Origin: BRH-c25 sp035627615
GTDB taxonomy: Bacteria > Bacillota > Clostridia > Lutisporales > Lutisporaceae
DNA: 64,000 nucleotides
NCBI GenBank assembly: GCA_035627615.1
Contig: DASPLL010000087.1
Location: 116,611 to 180,610 of the forward strand
Direction of reading: 5' to 3'
The notes below the pieces were generated by a model that was given only the letters and a program-made list of their open reading frames with translations, was not told the DNA's origin and made no database searches. The translations under genes and the position numbers were made by a program. This document shows, in pieces, positions 54,205 through 62,990 of the stretch (positions are counted from its first letter, which is position 1; the number at the start of each line of letters is the position of its first letter).

Positions 54205-54729
54205 ATGGATGATTTGTTTTTAATAGAACCAAGCAAAGAGTATCAGAAGAGTTTTCAAAGTTACACTCTAGCATACAGAAGAATAAATGATAATCATTAC
54301 TTTAATAAATATAAAAAAGCGTTAGAGAGCTTTGATGAATTTTTAAATGACTTATACAAGTTCAATAAAGGAATAGATCTGCCTCAAGGGAGGGTTCCAT
54401 TTTCAACATTTTGGTTAATTCATAATGATGAAGTTGTAGGAGTAGTGAGAGTTAGGCACATAGAGACAGAGGAAACCGGTCACATAGGTTATGACATATC
54501 TCCAGAGTGTAGAAATAAAGGATATGGAACACAAATATTAAAATTAGCCTTGAAAAAAGCCTTTGAGATGGGGATTAAAGATGCAATTTTAACCTGCAAA
54601 ACTGATAATATAGCTTCAAGAAGGATTATTGAAAAGAACAATGGGGTATTGTTGGGAACTTTCTTTGCCAAAGAGAAAAATGAGGATATGTATAAATTCA
54701 GTGTTCAAACGGCTAATAAGCAGATATAA
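54205..54729 (+). CDS. GNAT acetyltransferase
   Basis: 174 residues. The acetyl-CoA site is GHIGYDISPECRNKGYGTQI, followed by LTCKTDNIASRRIIEKNNGV. The N-terminal region (LFLIEPSKEYQKSFQSYTLA) matches the YhfO/DUF-type GNATs that often have a long front helix. The substrate is unknown. ATG 54205 follows ATGGAGG. The 107-nt spacer upstream includes CCTGACGTTGTGGGG, which resembles the start of the spacer repeats. Confidence 0.87.
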   Translation: MDDLFLIEPSKEYQKSFQSYTLAYRRINDNHYFNKYKKALESFDEFLNDLYKFNKGIDLPQGRVPFSTFWLIHNDEVVGVVRVRHIETEETGHIGYDISPECRNKGYGTQILKLALKKAFEMGIKDAILTCKTDNIASRRIIEKNNGVLLGTFFAKEKNEDMYKFSVQTANKQI

Positions 54730-54853
54730 ATAGTAATCTCTTTGAATTGGTGACATAGTAGATATCCCCATTTATACATCTGAGATTGTTGACGCTTGGA
54801 TTTGTGAGTGTATGACAAATGAGAGGATACAGAAGTCATGAAGGTTAAGGGCA

Positions 54854-54866
54854 CCACATTGTCTGG
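54854..54866 (+). repeat. Spacer hairpin motif, copy 1
   Basis: CCACATTGTCTGG is an imperfect palindrome ending 43 nt before the next start codon. Related motifs lie at the same distance before two other array genes (55467 and 58624). Confidence 0.45.
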
Positions 54867-54908
54867 GTATTCTTATTTGTGGATTTAGTTATTTATAGAA
54901 AGGAAGCT

Positions 54909-55460
54909 ATGATGTATATTGTTGATAAATTTTATGAACAAGCGCAAAAGGACTTGATGATAATCACTGGAAAATTACCATTGAATTCAGCAATACTTGA
55001 TAATTGGGGTGGCGCGGTAAGGATTGTCTATGGTGCTGATTTTGTAAATAATTGCAACTCGGAATGCGAAAAATGTCCATTGTTTGAAATAGTAGGAGTG
55101 GATATGCCTGATTTGAAGCCCGATTCTTTTGTCACTACTTTGCGTCCAGCGAGTAAAGGTGCACTAGATGTTTTTCCATCAAAGCAAAGATATCTCAATT
55201 GCAAAACGTTAGAGCAATATCTTGGAGCTATCATAGCATGGCTAGTAGAAAAATGTGAAGATAATCAAAGTATAGTGGCTGAACTTGATTTGGCAAGGGG
55301 ATTTAGAATACTGCTTGCAGAGAAAAATCCGGATTTAAGTGTCATTGAGAAAGCAAGTAAGAAATATGTGGTTGAAGAATCTCTTAAAAGAATGAAAGCT
55401 TCTGATAGCAGACGAGATTTTTTATATAGTTATGCGAAGGAAATCGGGTTGATCGAATAG
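54909..55460 (+). CDS. Uncharacterised cysteine-motif protein
   Basis: 183 residues, soluble, no signal peptide. It has a cysteine cluster NNCNSECEKCPLFEIVG that could bind a metal. A helical C-terminal half follows (LEQYLGAIIAWLVEKCEDNQ; KASKKYVVEESLKRM). I do not recognise the family. ATG 54909 follows GAAAGGAAG; the ORF is open 10 codons further upstream but without a ribosome site. It ends 7 nt before the second hairpin-motif copy. Confidence 0.6.
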   Translation: MMYIVDKFYEQAQKDLMIITGKLPLNSAILDNWGGAVRIVYGADFVNNCNSECEKCPLFEIVGVDMPDLKPDSFVTTLRPASKGALDVFPSKQRYLNCKTLEQYLGAIIAWLVEKCEDNQSIVAELDLARGFRILLAEKNPDLSVIEKASKKYVVEESLKRMKASDSRRDFLYSYAKEIGLIE

Positions 55461-55466
55461 AGGCTG

Positions 55467-55479
55467 CCGCATCGTGTGG
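55467..55479 (+). repeat. Spacer hairpin motif, copy 2
   Basis: CCGCATCGTGTGG forms a 5-bp stem with a TCG loop (one G-U pair) and ends 40 nt before the next start codon. Confidence 0.5.
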
Positions 55480-55518
55480 TGGATTTGCCAGGGAAGTACA
55501 GAAAGGAAGAAAACTATA

Positions 55519-55627
55519 ATGATAATGGAAACCGAAAGTCCTATTATAAGAAACTTTAGGATAGATGATTGGAAAGATTTATATGAATTTTTAATGAAGA
55601 GAAGAGTTAGCTAAGTATGCCAGGTAA
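55519..55627 (+). pseudogene. N-terminal fragment of a GNAT acetyltransferase
   Basis: The gene starts normally after AAAGGAAG with METESPIIRNFRIDDWKDLY, a typical GNAT front. It then shifts frame near 55587 (a 2-nt excess in the AG-rich run) into REELAKYAR and stops at 55625. The rest of the acetyltransferase is missing. The fragment ends 26 nt before spacer repeat copy C, so the break coincides with the repeat. Confidence 0.6.
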
Positions 55628-55652
55628 GGCTTTGAGGCAGCCTTGCCTACGT

Positions 55653-55728
55653 CTGACGAAACCCTCACGCTGCAGTAAATCGGACTAGAGAAAGCAGCGA
55701 ACATGCCTTGGATTACAGGATGCAATTG
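55653..55728 (+). repeat. Array spacer repeat, copy C
   Basis: This 76-nt copy aligns without gaps to copy A (53346-53421). It lies exactly between a GNAT gene that has lost its end and a nitroreductase gene that has lost its front. Confidence 0.62.
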
Positions 55729-55749
55729 AAAATAACAGGGAGTGATAAT

Positions 55750-56121
55750 GTGAAACCGGTAATGTCATGCATACTAAAAGCATCTCTTACTGTATTTCGT
55801 AATTGGGTAAAAAATTCCTCTTGCTTAATTTCAGTGTTCCTTGATACCAAAGCAACAGATTCCGAAATACAAAATGTCTATTTGAAACCTGTACAATCAA
55901 TTGAGGCTGCAATACAGAATATGTTACTTGCAGCACATGAGCTAGGTTTAGCTACTTGTTGGATTGGAGAAATACTAAAAAATGAAGATAAGGTACGAAA
56001 TTTACTAGGAGTTTCAAATGACCTGCAATTAATGGCTGTTATAGCTGTTGGTTATTCAGATAGAAAAAATTTTAAGTCCAAAAGAAGGGATATTTCTGAA
56101 AATATTGTAAGCTGGCTATAA
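55750..56121 (+). pseudogene. 5'-truncated nitroreductase family gene
   Basis: About 123 codons can be read from a GTG at 55750. The second half is clearly nitroreductase: SIEAAIQNMLLAAHELGLAT followed by CWIG, and an end like VIAVGYSDRKNFKSKRRDIS. The FMN-binding front of about 60-70 residues is absent, so the enzyme cannot be active in this form. The break lies next to spacer repeat copy C. Confidence 0.65.
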
Positions 56122-56181
56122 AGGCTACCATATCCATACATCAGAGAGAATAGCATTATTCTTCGGCTTTTCTTGAATTAG

Positions 56182-56448
56182 ATTGATAAACATCGTGAAT
56201 ATATTGAAAACGCACGAAGTTTTATAAAAGAGGTTTTTACAGGAGAACATGGAAATTGCCACCATTGTCATAATGATAAAGATGGTGTATGTAAATTCAG
56301 AAAAACTTATACACTTGAGAACAATTATATTGAAAAATGTAATGGTATAACCTTTGAATTTTGGGAGCCAAATTTAGAAAAGTTACCTGACTATATAGAC
56401 TTATTGAAGGAGTTTTATTCTAAAAGGAAAACCAACATCGCTAAATGA
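56182..56448 (+). pseudogene. C-terminal fragment of an uncharacterised gene
   Basis: 88 open codons without a usable start, preceded by an in-frame TAG. The translation has a His/Cys motif (GNCHHCHNDKDGVCKFRKTY) and ends LEKLPDYIDLLKEFYSKRK. It looks like a real protein end. The function is unknown; the His/Cys cluster suggests metal binding. Confidence 0.5.
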
Positions 56449-56457
56449 GAATAATCT

Positions 56458-56688
56458 TTGGTCTGCATTATTTATATAAAAGCATTGATTATATTTCCAG
56501 ATGAAAGAGAAATTGCGAAATTTCTTTCTGCTATGCATGGTAATCCTGTTTATACTTTGCATGATAATAAGAAGGAGCTTGAACGTTTGATATCGGAGAA
56601 TTACAGAGATGGTAGTCTTTCACTAAAAGAGTGGAGATATATCTGGAAAGCGAGAAAACCAATGAAAGTGAGGAGGGGGAACAAGTGA
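56458..56688 (+). CDS. Small hypothetical protein, possibly a gene remnant
   Basis: Up to 76 residues from a TTG at 56458, which has no good ribosome site. The readable part (FPDEREIAKFLSAMHGNPVY and LSLKEWRYIWKARK) looks protein-like. Its stop overlaps the GTG of the next gene by 4 nt, and its end supplies that gene's ribosome site. It may be the tail of a larger lost gene. I do not recognise it. Confidence 0.35.
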   Translation: MVCIIYIKALIIFPDEREIAKFLSAMHGNPVYTLHDNKKELERLISENYRDGSLSLKEWRYIWKARKPMKVRRGNK

Positions 56689-56960
56689 CATATGTTTATT
56701 TAATGCACGATCAGAGGCCTATAGATAATTATTTAATAAAGTGTCATGTAGAATATTTAAAAGAGTTAAATAGACAGGGTAAACTTATACTCTGTGGACC
56801 TTTCAAAGATTATCCCGGAGGAATAGTCATAATTTGTGCAGAGGATTTTATTGAAGCAGCAAGTATTGCAGAATCTGACCCGTTTATTGCGTCAGGGTGC
56901 AAATCTTTTGAAATCAGAACGCTAGAATTAGCCAACGAAGAGAATAATTACTTGCTTTAA
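56685..56960 (+). CDS. YciI family protein
   Basis: 91 residues from GTG 56685, after GGAGGGGG. It has the YciI features: an early conserved region (YVYLMHDQRPIDNYLIKCHV), GKLILCGPFKDYPGGIVIIC, and SIAESDPFIASGCKSFEIRT. YciI proteins are small ferredoxin-like dimers with a His-Asp pair; most have unknown roles, some act as dehydrochlorinases. The longer ORF upstream (from 56631) lies in the previous gene. Confidence 0.8.
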   Translation: MTYVYLMHDQRPIDNYLIKCHVEYLKELNRQGKLILCGPFKDYPGGIVIICAEDFIEAASIAESDPFIASGCKSFEIRTLELANEENNYLL

Positions 56961-57044
56961 TAAATGAATACGGGGATTCTTTTTAGGTTCAAACTCCTAT
57001 ATGGAGCTTGTGGGCTATTTGATGAAAGCTGAAAGGAGTAGTAT

Positions 57045-57854
57045 ATGATTAAAACAGAACATAATAATTTTATTCATAAGTCCTTGGAGGTTTTAAAGTC
57101 TGATCCAAGATTTGTCGGAGTTGCAGCTGCCGGTTCCTATATTACAAAGGAGATGGATGAGTACTCTGATATAGACCTGGTAATAGCAGTCAAGCCGGAA
57201 TCACTTGATGAAGTAATGCGTGAGAGAATGGAAATCGCGAAAAAAATGGGGAATCTGCTCTCAGCATTTACCGGGGAGCATGTTGGAGCTCCAAGCTTAT
57301 TAATTTGTTTATACGCAGATCCTTTGCTTCATGTTGATTTGAAATTTGCTTCAATTGACAATATTGCTCACCGGGTGGAGGATTTTATAATTTTGTGGGA
57401 GATTGATGGACAGGTAAGTTCTAAATGCAAAGAGGTGGAGGCAAAGTATCCCAAGCCGGATTTACAATGGATCGAAGACAGATTTTGGGTTTGGGTGCAT
57501 TATGGCGCAGGTAAAGTAGGAAGAGGAGAGCTTTTTGAAGCTATAGAGTTTATTTCTTTTCTGAGACAGAATGTAATTGGTCCTTTGATTTTACTACATA
57601 AGGGAAAGCAGCCGCGTGGAGTGAGAAAACTTGAATTTGATGCTCCGGAATATATTGAGAGATTAAAAGGCTCAATTGCGTCTCATGATAAGAGTTCATG
57701 TTGCAAAGCAATAGATATATTAATTGATTTGTATAAAGAATTAAGGGAAGCGCACCAATTCGAAGGACTTGTTCTGAGGACAGATGCAGAGAAAGCTGCC
57801 GTAGATTATTTTAGGTGTATTGCTGATAGCAGCTCCAGATTAATTTTCCCATAA
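57045..57854 (+). CDS. Nucleotidyltransferase-fold protein
   Basis: 269 residues. The N-terminal nucleotidyltransferase motif is AAAGSYITKEMDEYSDIDLV (GS...DxD), with a later acidic residue in LLHVDLKFAS. The C-terminal half is helical (WIEDRFWVWVHYGAGKVGRG), as in aminoglycoside and lincosamide adenylyltransferase relatives. It may add a nucleotide to a small molecule; the substrate is not predictable. ATG 57045 follows AAAGGAG. It is a single-gene unit. Confidence 0.8.
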   Translation: MIKTEHNNFIHKSLEVLKSDPRFVGVAAAGSYITKEMDEYSDIDLVIAVKPESLDEVMRERMEIAKKMGNLLSAFTGEHVGAPSLLICLYADPLLHVDLKFASIDNIAHRVEDFIILWEIDGQVSSKCKEVEAKYPKPDLQWIEDRFWVWVHYGAGKVGRGELFEAIEFISFLRQNVIGPLILLHKGKQPRGVRKLEFDAPEYIERLKGSIASHDKSSCCKAIDILIDLYKELREAHQFEGLVLRTDAEKAAVDYFRCIADSSSRLIFP

Positions 57855-57943
57855 GATAGAATTCGAAAAACTCATCTAAAGGTAATACATTAAAAATAAT
57901 GTCGAATAAAGGATTACTTATTTTTTTACAAAGGAGAAGAAAG

Positions 57944-58459
57944 ATGTTAAGGATTGAATTGCTAGAACGTGAGGATTGTAATAAAATTGTAAGCTGGAAC
58001 AGAGGGAAGGATGCTGCATTTCTTGAACAATGGTCAGGAAGAGGATATGAATATCCTATTACAGCTGAGAAGATCATGGACAGGCTCGAAACAACAGCAA
58101 ACAAAGAAGATGCAAAGGTTTTTATTTATAAAATTCTCGATGAGAATTCCGGCAGGATGATTGGAACCATTGAACTGTTTGAAATAGATACAATTAACGG
58201 AACTGCAAAGGTAGGAAGATATTTAATAGATGAGGCATATAGGGGCAAAGGTTATGGCGGCAAAGCATTAAAACAAATAGTTGATATGTGCTTCAACGAA
58301 TATGGAATAAAAAAGCTATTTCTTAATGTGTTTGATTACAATACAGGAGCATTTGAGTGTTACAAGAAAGTTGGATTTTCTGTGGTATCACATGAGTTAA
58401 GAGAGAAACCGGATGGATATTTAGGCGTGTACAAAATGATGATTGAGAAGTCCGAATGA
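57944..58459 (+). CDS. GNAT acetyltransferase
   Basis: 171 residues. The acetyl-CoA loop is YLIDEAYRGKGYGGKALKQI, followed by LFLNVFDYNTGAFECYKKVG. The front (MLRIELLEREDCNKIVSWNR) is typical of the family. ATG 57944 follows AAAGGAG by 7 nt; the ORF is open 15 codons upstream, but that stretch lacks a ribosome site. The substrate is unknown. Confidence 0.88.
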   Translation: MLRIELLEREDCNKIVSWNRGKDAAFLEQWSGRGYEYPITAEKIMDRLETTANKEDAKVFIYKILDENSGRMIGTIELFEIDTINGTAKVGRYLIDEAYRGKGYGGKALKQIVDMCFNEYGIKKLFLNVFDYNTGAFECYKKVGFSVVSHELREKPDGYLGVYKMMIEKSE

Positions 58460-58623
58460 ATTAATTAGGAAGCCTCATATGTGACGGCTTCTGAAGCTAG
58501 AGGCAAGCAGCTACAACTCATGGATGATGCAGCATCGCTAATTCTGACAGGTGGAGATACATGAGTGGATCAGATGCATTGTTTAATTTTATCAATAGCT
58601 GAAAGTGCCTGAATAATGGAGTG

Positions 58624-58636
58624 CCACATCGTGTGG
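58624..58636 (+). repeat. Spacer hairpin motif, copy 3
   Basis: CCACATCGTGTGG is a perfect 5-bp stem with a TCG loop, 40 nt before ATG 58677. It differs from copy 2 by a single base. The rest of spacer 58460-58676 may hold a degenerate spacer repeat (GAAGCTAGAGGCAAGCAGCT). Confidence 0.5.
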
Positions 58637-58676
58637 GAAGGATAGTTTTCATAATTTCAGGGGATAGGAGTATATA

Positions 58677-59348
58677 ATGATGTCTGATAAAAAGTTTGAA
58701 CAGATGGCTGATTTTTTCAACTGCAGGGCTGAAACATATGATTTCCATATGATTGATGAGCTTGATTTGAATGTATTCTACGAAGAAATTGCTAAATGCA
58801 TACCCAAAGAAAGGAATAATATCAAGCTGTTAGACTTAGGCTGCGGTACAGGACTTGAGCTTGAGGGGATTTTTAGTATTTATCCATATGCTGAAGTAAC
58901 AGGTATTGATTTATCGGGCAAAATGCTCGATGTACTTAGAGAAAAATATTAAGATAAGGCAAATCAGTTAAGTCTTGTATGCCAATCATATTTTGATGTG
59001 GATTATGGAATAGAAGGTTTTGATATTGCTTTGTCTACATACTCACTTCATCATTTTAGCAGAGAATTGAAGCTGTCATTATATAAGAATATACGGGATA
59101 CGCTTAAAAAGGACGGGGTGTATATTGAAGGAGATTATACAGTTAATACAATAGAGGAAGAGAATCATTTGATCGAGGAAAATGAAAGTATACGAAGAGA
59201 AAATGGAATAACTGATGGCTTCTACCATATTGACATACCATTTTCTATCCAGACACAATCGGACTTACTTAAGGAGGCTGGATTTTCTAATGTCGAAATA
59301 AAAAAGCAATGGGATAATACAACAATTTTCTTATGCCACAAGAGCTGA
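58677..59348 (+). pseudogene. SAM-dependent methyltransferase gene with an in-frame stop
   Basis: The reading frame is intact on both sides of one TAA at 58950-58952. The first part has the SAM-binding motif LLDLGCGTGLELEGIFS and VTGIDLSGKML. After the stop the same frame continues with GFDIALSTYSLHHFSRELKL and a normal end (NVEIKKQWDNTTIFLCHKS). A single base change would restore it. It is therefore a recent pseudogene unless the stop is a sequencing error or is read through. The start ATG 58677 (or 58680) follows GGGGATAGG. Confidence 0.8.
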
Positions 59349-59431
59349 TTTCAGGAGTCGGCACATTGGTACCCGAAGTCTCGCTGGGCATGGGGGCTAT
59401 GATTATTCATTCTATGGGGGGGATTCAACAA

Positions 59432-60049
59432 ATGCCGGATAGCAGAATTCAGAAGCTTATAAGTAATTTTAAGTCAAGAAATATTGACGTATTCTTTTTA
59501 GAAAGCTTTAGCGAAGTAAATCATAAGCTTTTACAGATGATACCGGGCGATTGCACTGTAGGGATAGGCCATTCAATAACTGTACAAAATACTGGAATTG
59601 TTCAGAAACTAGTGGAAAGAGGAAATACTGTCTTTGATAAGACAATGTCGGCAAATAGAGAAGAAAGCAAACTGATAAAGAAAAAGGCGCTGACCGCTGA
59701 CTGGTATATAACCGGTACTAATGCTATTTCTTTGGAAGGGCACATAGTTAATGTTGATCACAGCGGAAACCGGGTGGCTGCTATGGTTTTTGGACCTGAT
59801 TATGTTGTAATTGTTGTTGGTATTAACAAGATAGTGGATTCACTTAGCGATGCGATTCAGAGAGCTAAAAATATCGCTTCACCTATGAATGCAAAAAGAG
59901 CAGGATTCAATCCGCCCTGTGTTGAGTTGAACAGATGTGTTGATTGCAAGTCAAAGGAAAGGGTATGTAATAGCCTTGTTATTATTGAGGGGCAGGAAGT
60001 GACAGGCAGGATGAAAGTATTTATTGTTAATGAAGGTGCAGGATTCTAG
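59432..60049 (+). CDS. LUD domain protein (LutC/YkgG-like)
   Basis: 205 residues. The N-terminal helix (RIQKLISNFKSRNIDVFFLE) is followed by GDCTVGIGHSITVQNTGIVQ and the core ADWYITGTNAISLEGHIVNV with GNRVAAMVFGPD. The end has four cysteines (CVELNRCVDCKSKERVC). LUD proteins occur with lactate-oxidation Fe-S partners, but none is encoded here, so this is a stand-alone clostridial form. I chose ATG 59432 after GGGGGG; the ORF opens at 59333 inside the previous pseudogene. Confidence 0.82.
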   Translation: MPDSRIQKLISNFKSRNIDVFFLESFSEVNHKLLQMIPGDCTVGIGHSITVQNTGIVQKLVERGNTVFDKTMSANREESKLIKKKALTADWYITGTNAISLEGHIVNVDHSGNRVAAMVFGPDYVVIVVGINKIVDSLSDAIQRAKNIASPMNAKRAGFNPPCVELNRCVDCKSKERVCNSLVIIEGQEVTGRMKVFIVNEGAGF

Positions 60050-60083
60050 AGTATTTTGCCTGCGTATATATAAAAGAACTTTA

Positions 60084-60160
60084 CTGCGGTACGAAGTACA
60101 GTTGCAGGAAGCAGGTACGCCCTGGATTGCAGCAGTAAATGCTTAGGGACGAGTTAAGCT
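60084..60160 (+). repeat. Array spacer repeat, copy E
   Basis: This copy shares TGCGG-ACGAAG at its start and CGCCCTGGATTGC in the middle with copies A and C, with about one indel. It contains the dyad CTGC-GTAC-GAA-GTAC-GCAG. It follows the LUD gene and precedes a short gene tail. Confidence 0.5.
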
Positions 60161-60176
60161 GATAAACAAGTAATAA

Positions 60177-60239
60177 TATTACGTGAATATTGGTGATGAT
60201 GGTAATTTTATGGTTGAGGAGTGGCAAAAGGAGCTTTGA
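60177..60239 (+). pseudogene. Short C-terminal gene remnant
   Basis: Twenty open codons reading YYVNIGDDGNFMVEEWQKEL end at TGA, directly after spacer repeat copy E. It looks like a protein end, but it is short and may be chance. Confidence 0.25.
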
Positions 60240-60290
60240 AGCTCTGGCTTGGGAACATCGGCTTTTATCCCGTGCATAGAGGTGAAGGAA

Positions 60291-61244
60291 ATGGAAAAAT
60301 ACAGCCAAATAATTGAATGGTTATTACATGATTCCGATCCGTCTATTATGTATCAGGCGCAAAGGGACTTATTAAAAAAGCCGGATAAGGAAATACAGGA
60401 ATACCAGATGCAGATTGCCCAAAAAGGCTGGGGGAAAGCACTGCTTGATAAAAGAAATGATAATGGGCATTGGGGAAATGGAATATATAATCCCAAATGG
60501 ACATGTACGCATTATGTCTTATATGAATTAGTCCAGCTGGAGATAGAAAAAAGCAACGATAAATGCAGGCAGTCCGCTGAATTGTTACTTACATATCCGG
60601 TAGGAAGGGATGGGGGGATCAATTACGCAAGAACTGTTGAATACAGCGATGTTTGCATAAATGGCATGATATTGACTATTACAAGTTATTTTAATATACA
60701 CAGCCCCGGAATAAATGAAATAATTGATTACTTGTTGAAGGTACAAATGAAGGATGGAGGATGGAATTGTGAGTATTTTCATGGTGCAAGACACAGCTCG
60801 CTCCATACGACAATAAGTGTGATTGAAGGCCTGAGAACCTGCCTGGACAATAGCTATACATATCAAAACAAAGCTATTGAGGAAGCTTTACAGAGATCAA
60901 TTGAGTTTATACTGAAACATCAACTCTTCAAATCAGAAACAACCGGTGAAGTGATAAAGGATGAGTTCTTAAAGTATTTTTATCCCATACGGTGGAAGTA
61001 TGATATCCTGCGCTGCCTGGATTTGTTCCGGAAATATAAAGTTCAATATGAAAAAAGAATGGATGAAGCCTTGGAAAGGCTCGGGAAATCCTGCAACAGG
61101 AATGGCAGATGGAAAGCCTGCAGTCAGGCAGGGAAAACTTATTATACCATGGAAAAGCAGGGAACAGAAAGTAAATGGAATACATTAAGGGCCTTAAGGG
61201 TTTTAATGTACTATACCATGCAGTTTAATCAGGAGAGGGGTTAG
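60291..61244 (+). CDS. Prenyltransferase / squalene-cyclase-like alpha-toroid protein
   Basis: 317 residues with repeated QW-like helix pairs: KRNDNGHWGNGIYNPKWTCT, LLKVQMKDGGWNCEYFHGAR and LGKSCNRNGRWKACSQ. This is the alpha/alpha-toroid fold of squalene-hopene cyclases and protein prenyltransferases, but much shorter than true cyclases and without their DxDD motif. Stand-alone bacterial members have no known function. ATG 60291 follows GAGGTGAAGG. The next gene starts 52 nt downstream. Confidence 0.75.
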   Translation: MEKYSQIIEWLLHDSDPSIMYQAQRDLLKKPDKEIQEYQMQIAQKGWGKALLDKRNDNGHWGNGIYNPKWTCTHYVLYELVQLEIEKSNDKCRQSAELLLTYPVGRDGGINYARTVEYSDVCINGMILTITSYFNIHSPGINEIIDYLLKVQMKDGGWNCEYFHGARHSSLHTTISVIEGLRTCLDNSYTYQNKAIEEALQRSIEFILKHQLFKSETTGEVIKDEFLKYFYPIRWKYDILRCLDLFRKYKVQYEKRMDEALERLGKSCNRNGRWKACSQAGKTYYTMEKQGTESKWNTLRALRVLMYYTMQFNQERG

Positions 61245-61296
61245 AAATTGGACAAAGAACAAGCCTGTTATAGGGCATTACTGAGGAGGAGCATTT

Positions 61297-62061
61297 ATGA
61301 GAAAAGAATATCCGATTTTGGAATATGATGAGAATTCATGTGCTATGATTGACCCCCAAAAAAATATCAGCAGGATAGATATTCCTGAGAATGCTGTAAT
61401 CTGCTTTTTTAATGATGTTATCGAAAAGTATAAGAACGAAGGGAAATTGAGGCATGTAACAGATATAAGGTCTGAAATGGGCTTGCACCCAATTTATGAA
61501 ATGGATTATTCGAGGAAAAGGATCGCAGTATTTCATCCCGGTATCGGTGCGCCGCTTGCTGCAGGGATGCTTGAAGAAGTCATAGCTATGGGGTCAAAGA
61601 AATTCATTGCCTGCGGCGGAGCAGGTGTACTGGAAAAGGAACTGGCCGTCGGACATATTGTTGTGCCTGTGGCAGCGGTAAGGGATGAGGGTACTTCCTA
61701 TCATTATCTGGCTCCAGGCCGGGAAGTGGAACCAAGTGCTGAGGGAGTGGAGGCTATTGAAAGGGCACTTAAAAACCACGGGTGCAAGTATTTATTATCA
61801 AAAACCTGGACTACCGACGCATTTTACCGTGAAACGGTTGATAAGGTCAGGCTGAGGAAATCTGAAGGTTGCATAACAGTGGAAATGGAATGTTCAGCTT
61901 TTTGTGCTGTTGCAAAATATAGGAATGTAATATTTGCACAGCTATTATACTGTGGAGATGATTTAAGCTGTGATGAATGGGATTCAAGATGCTGGAATGA
62001 TAGAAAGGAAATCCGTGAAAATGTATTTTTACTTGCTGTAGAAGCAAGTGCCGGGCTATAA
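61297..62061 (+). CDS. Nucleoside phosphorylase (PNP/UDP family)
   Basis: 254 residues. Family motifs: IAVFHPGIGAPLAAGMLEEV, ACGGAGVLEKELAVGHIVVP, and the substrate motif VEMECSAFCAVAKYR. These enzymes split nucleosides with phosphate into base and ribose-1-phosphate. The fold is of the uridine/purine phosphorylase type; base preference is not clear. ATG 61297 follows GAGGAGGAG. It is complete. Confidence 0.85.
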   Translation: MRKEYPILEYDENSCAMIDPQKNISRIDIPENAVICFFNDVIEKYKNEGKLRHVTDIRSEMGLHPIYEMDYSRKRIAVFHPGIGAPLAAGMLEEVIAMGSKKFIACGGAGVLEKELAVGHIVVPVAAVRDEGTSYHYLAPGREVEPSAEGVEAIERALKNHGCKYLLSKTWTTDAFYRETVDKVRLRKSEGCITVEMECSAFCAVAKYRNVIFAQLLYCGDDLSCDEWDSRCWNDRKEIRENVFLLAVEASAGL

Positions 62062-62104
62062 GAAGAACCGTTCCGTTATGGAACAGTTTTTGAGAGGAGA
62101 AAGT

Positions 62105-62917
62105 ATGAATAACACTACAGAAAAGACCTTTGAAGCACTAATAAATAGAATTTCAAAAATCCAGGAGGTACAGTCGATTGGTATAAGCGGCGGTAAGAGC
62201 CCGCTTCCTGCAGCAGGGGAGGGTGATATCGACATTTTCATATATTGTGATAAGCTGCCTGAGCTTGAGAAAAGAGAAGCCGTTATTAATGAATTGGGTG
62301 GCTTACTGCAGGATAGTAAAATCAACGTTTTTCAGGGAGGACATTGGGGAAGCGGAGATTTTACATTGATAAATGGTGTTGAAACCTGGCTGATGTATTT
62401 TACTGCAGAGGAGGCCCTATGTGAGGTAGAGGCTATTCTTAAAGGAGAATGTCCTGATAAATTGGACAACTACTATTATCCTGTAGGCCGTTTAGCAATG
62501 CTGAAGAATATGAGTATCTTATATGACAAGAATAATTTACTGAATTCATTGCAGATCAGATTATCAGAGTATCCGGAGGAACTGTCAGGGATGCTTGTCA
62601 ATTATCATATGGCAGAACTTGAAGACACAGAGGATCTGGAACGGGCGGTAACCAGAAAAGACGTGCTGTTTTACCACTTTGCACTGGATATCGCATTGGA
62701 CCATTTTCTTCAAGCTTTATTTGCCGTCAACAAGGTATTTTTTCCGAGCCGCAAAAGAAGCCTGGAAATTATGAGTAATTTTAAAATCATACCCGTATTA
62801 TGTAATGAAAGGCTGCTGGAGGTTATTAAATTGGGCAGCTATCCGGAGCACATCGGTAAGTCCTATGCTTTGTGGAGCAAGCTGGTCGATGAATTGAGGG
62901 TTTTATGTGATATGTAA
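62105..62917 (+). CDS. Nucleotidyltransferase-like protein
   Basis: 270 residues. The N-terminal motif GISGGKSPLPAAGEGDIDIF fits a nucleotidyltransferase GG/GS...DxD site. The rest is helical (LERAVTRKDVLFYHFALDIA; FLQALFAVNKVFFPSRKRSL), as in DUF4037-type proteins. It may modify a small molecule or tRNA, but the substrate is unknown. ATG 62105 follows GAGAGGAG. A second protein with this general fold lies at 57045. Confidence 0.72.
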   Translation: MNNTTEKTFEALINRISKIQEVQSIGISGGKSPLPAAGEGDIDIFIYCDKLPELEKREAVINELGGLLQDSKINVFQGGHWGSGDFTLINGVETWLMYFTAEEALCEVEAILKGECPDKLDNYYYPVGRLAMLKNMSILYDKNNLLNSLQIRLSEYPEELSGMLVNYHMAELEDTEDLERAVTRKDVLFYHFALDIALDHFLQALFAVNKVFFPSRKRSLEIMSNFKIIPVLCNERLLEVIKLGSYPEHIGKSYALWSKLVDELRVLCDM

Positions 62918-62990
62918 TTAGGAAACATATGAAGTACGGAGTACCGGTCAGGAGAATTAAAATAAGAGATTAAAGAGAGAGGATTGTACA

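Noticed and set aside
59333..59431. Upstream start of the LUD protein gene
   Set aside because: It would begin inside the methyltransferase pseudogene, has no ribosome site, and the added residues do not look like the family; ATG 59432 has a good site.
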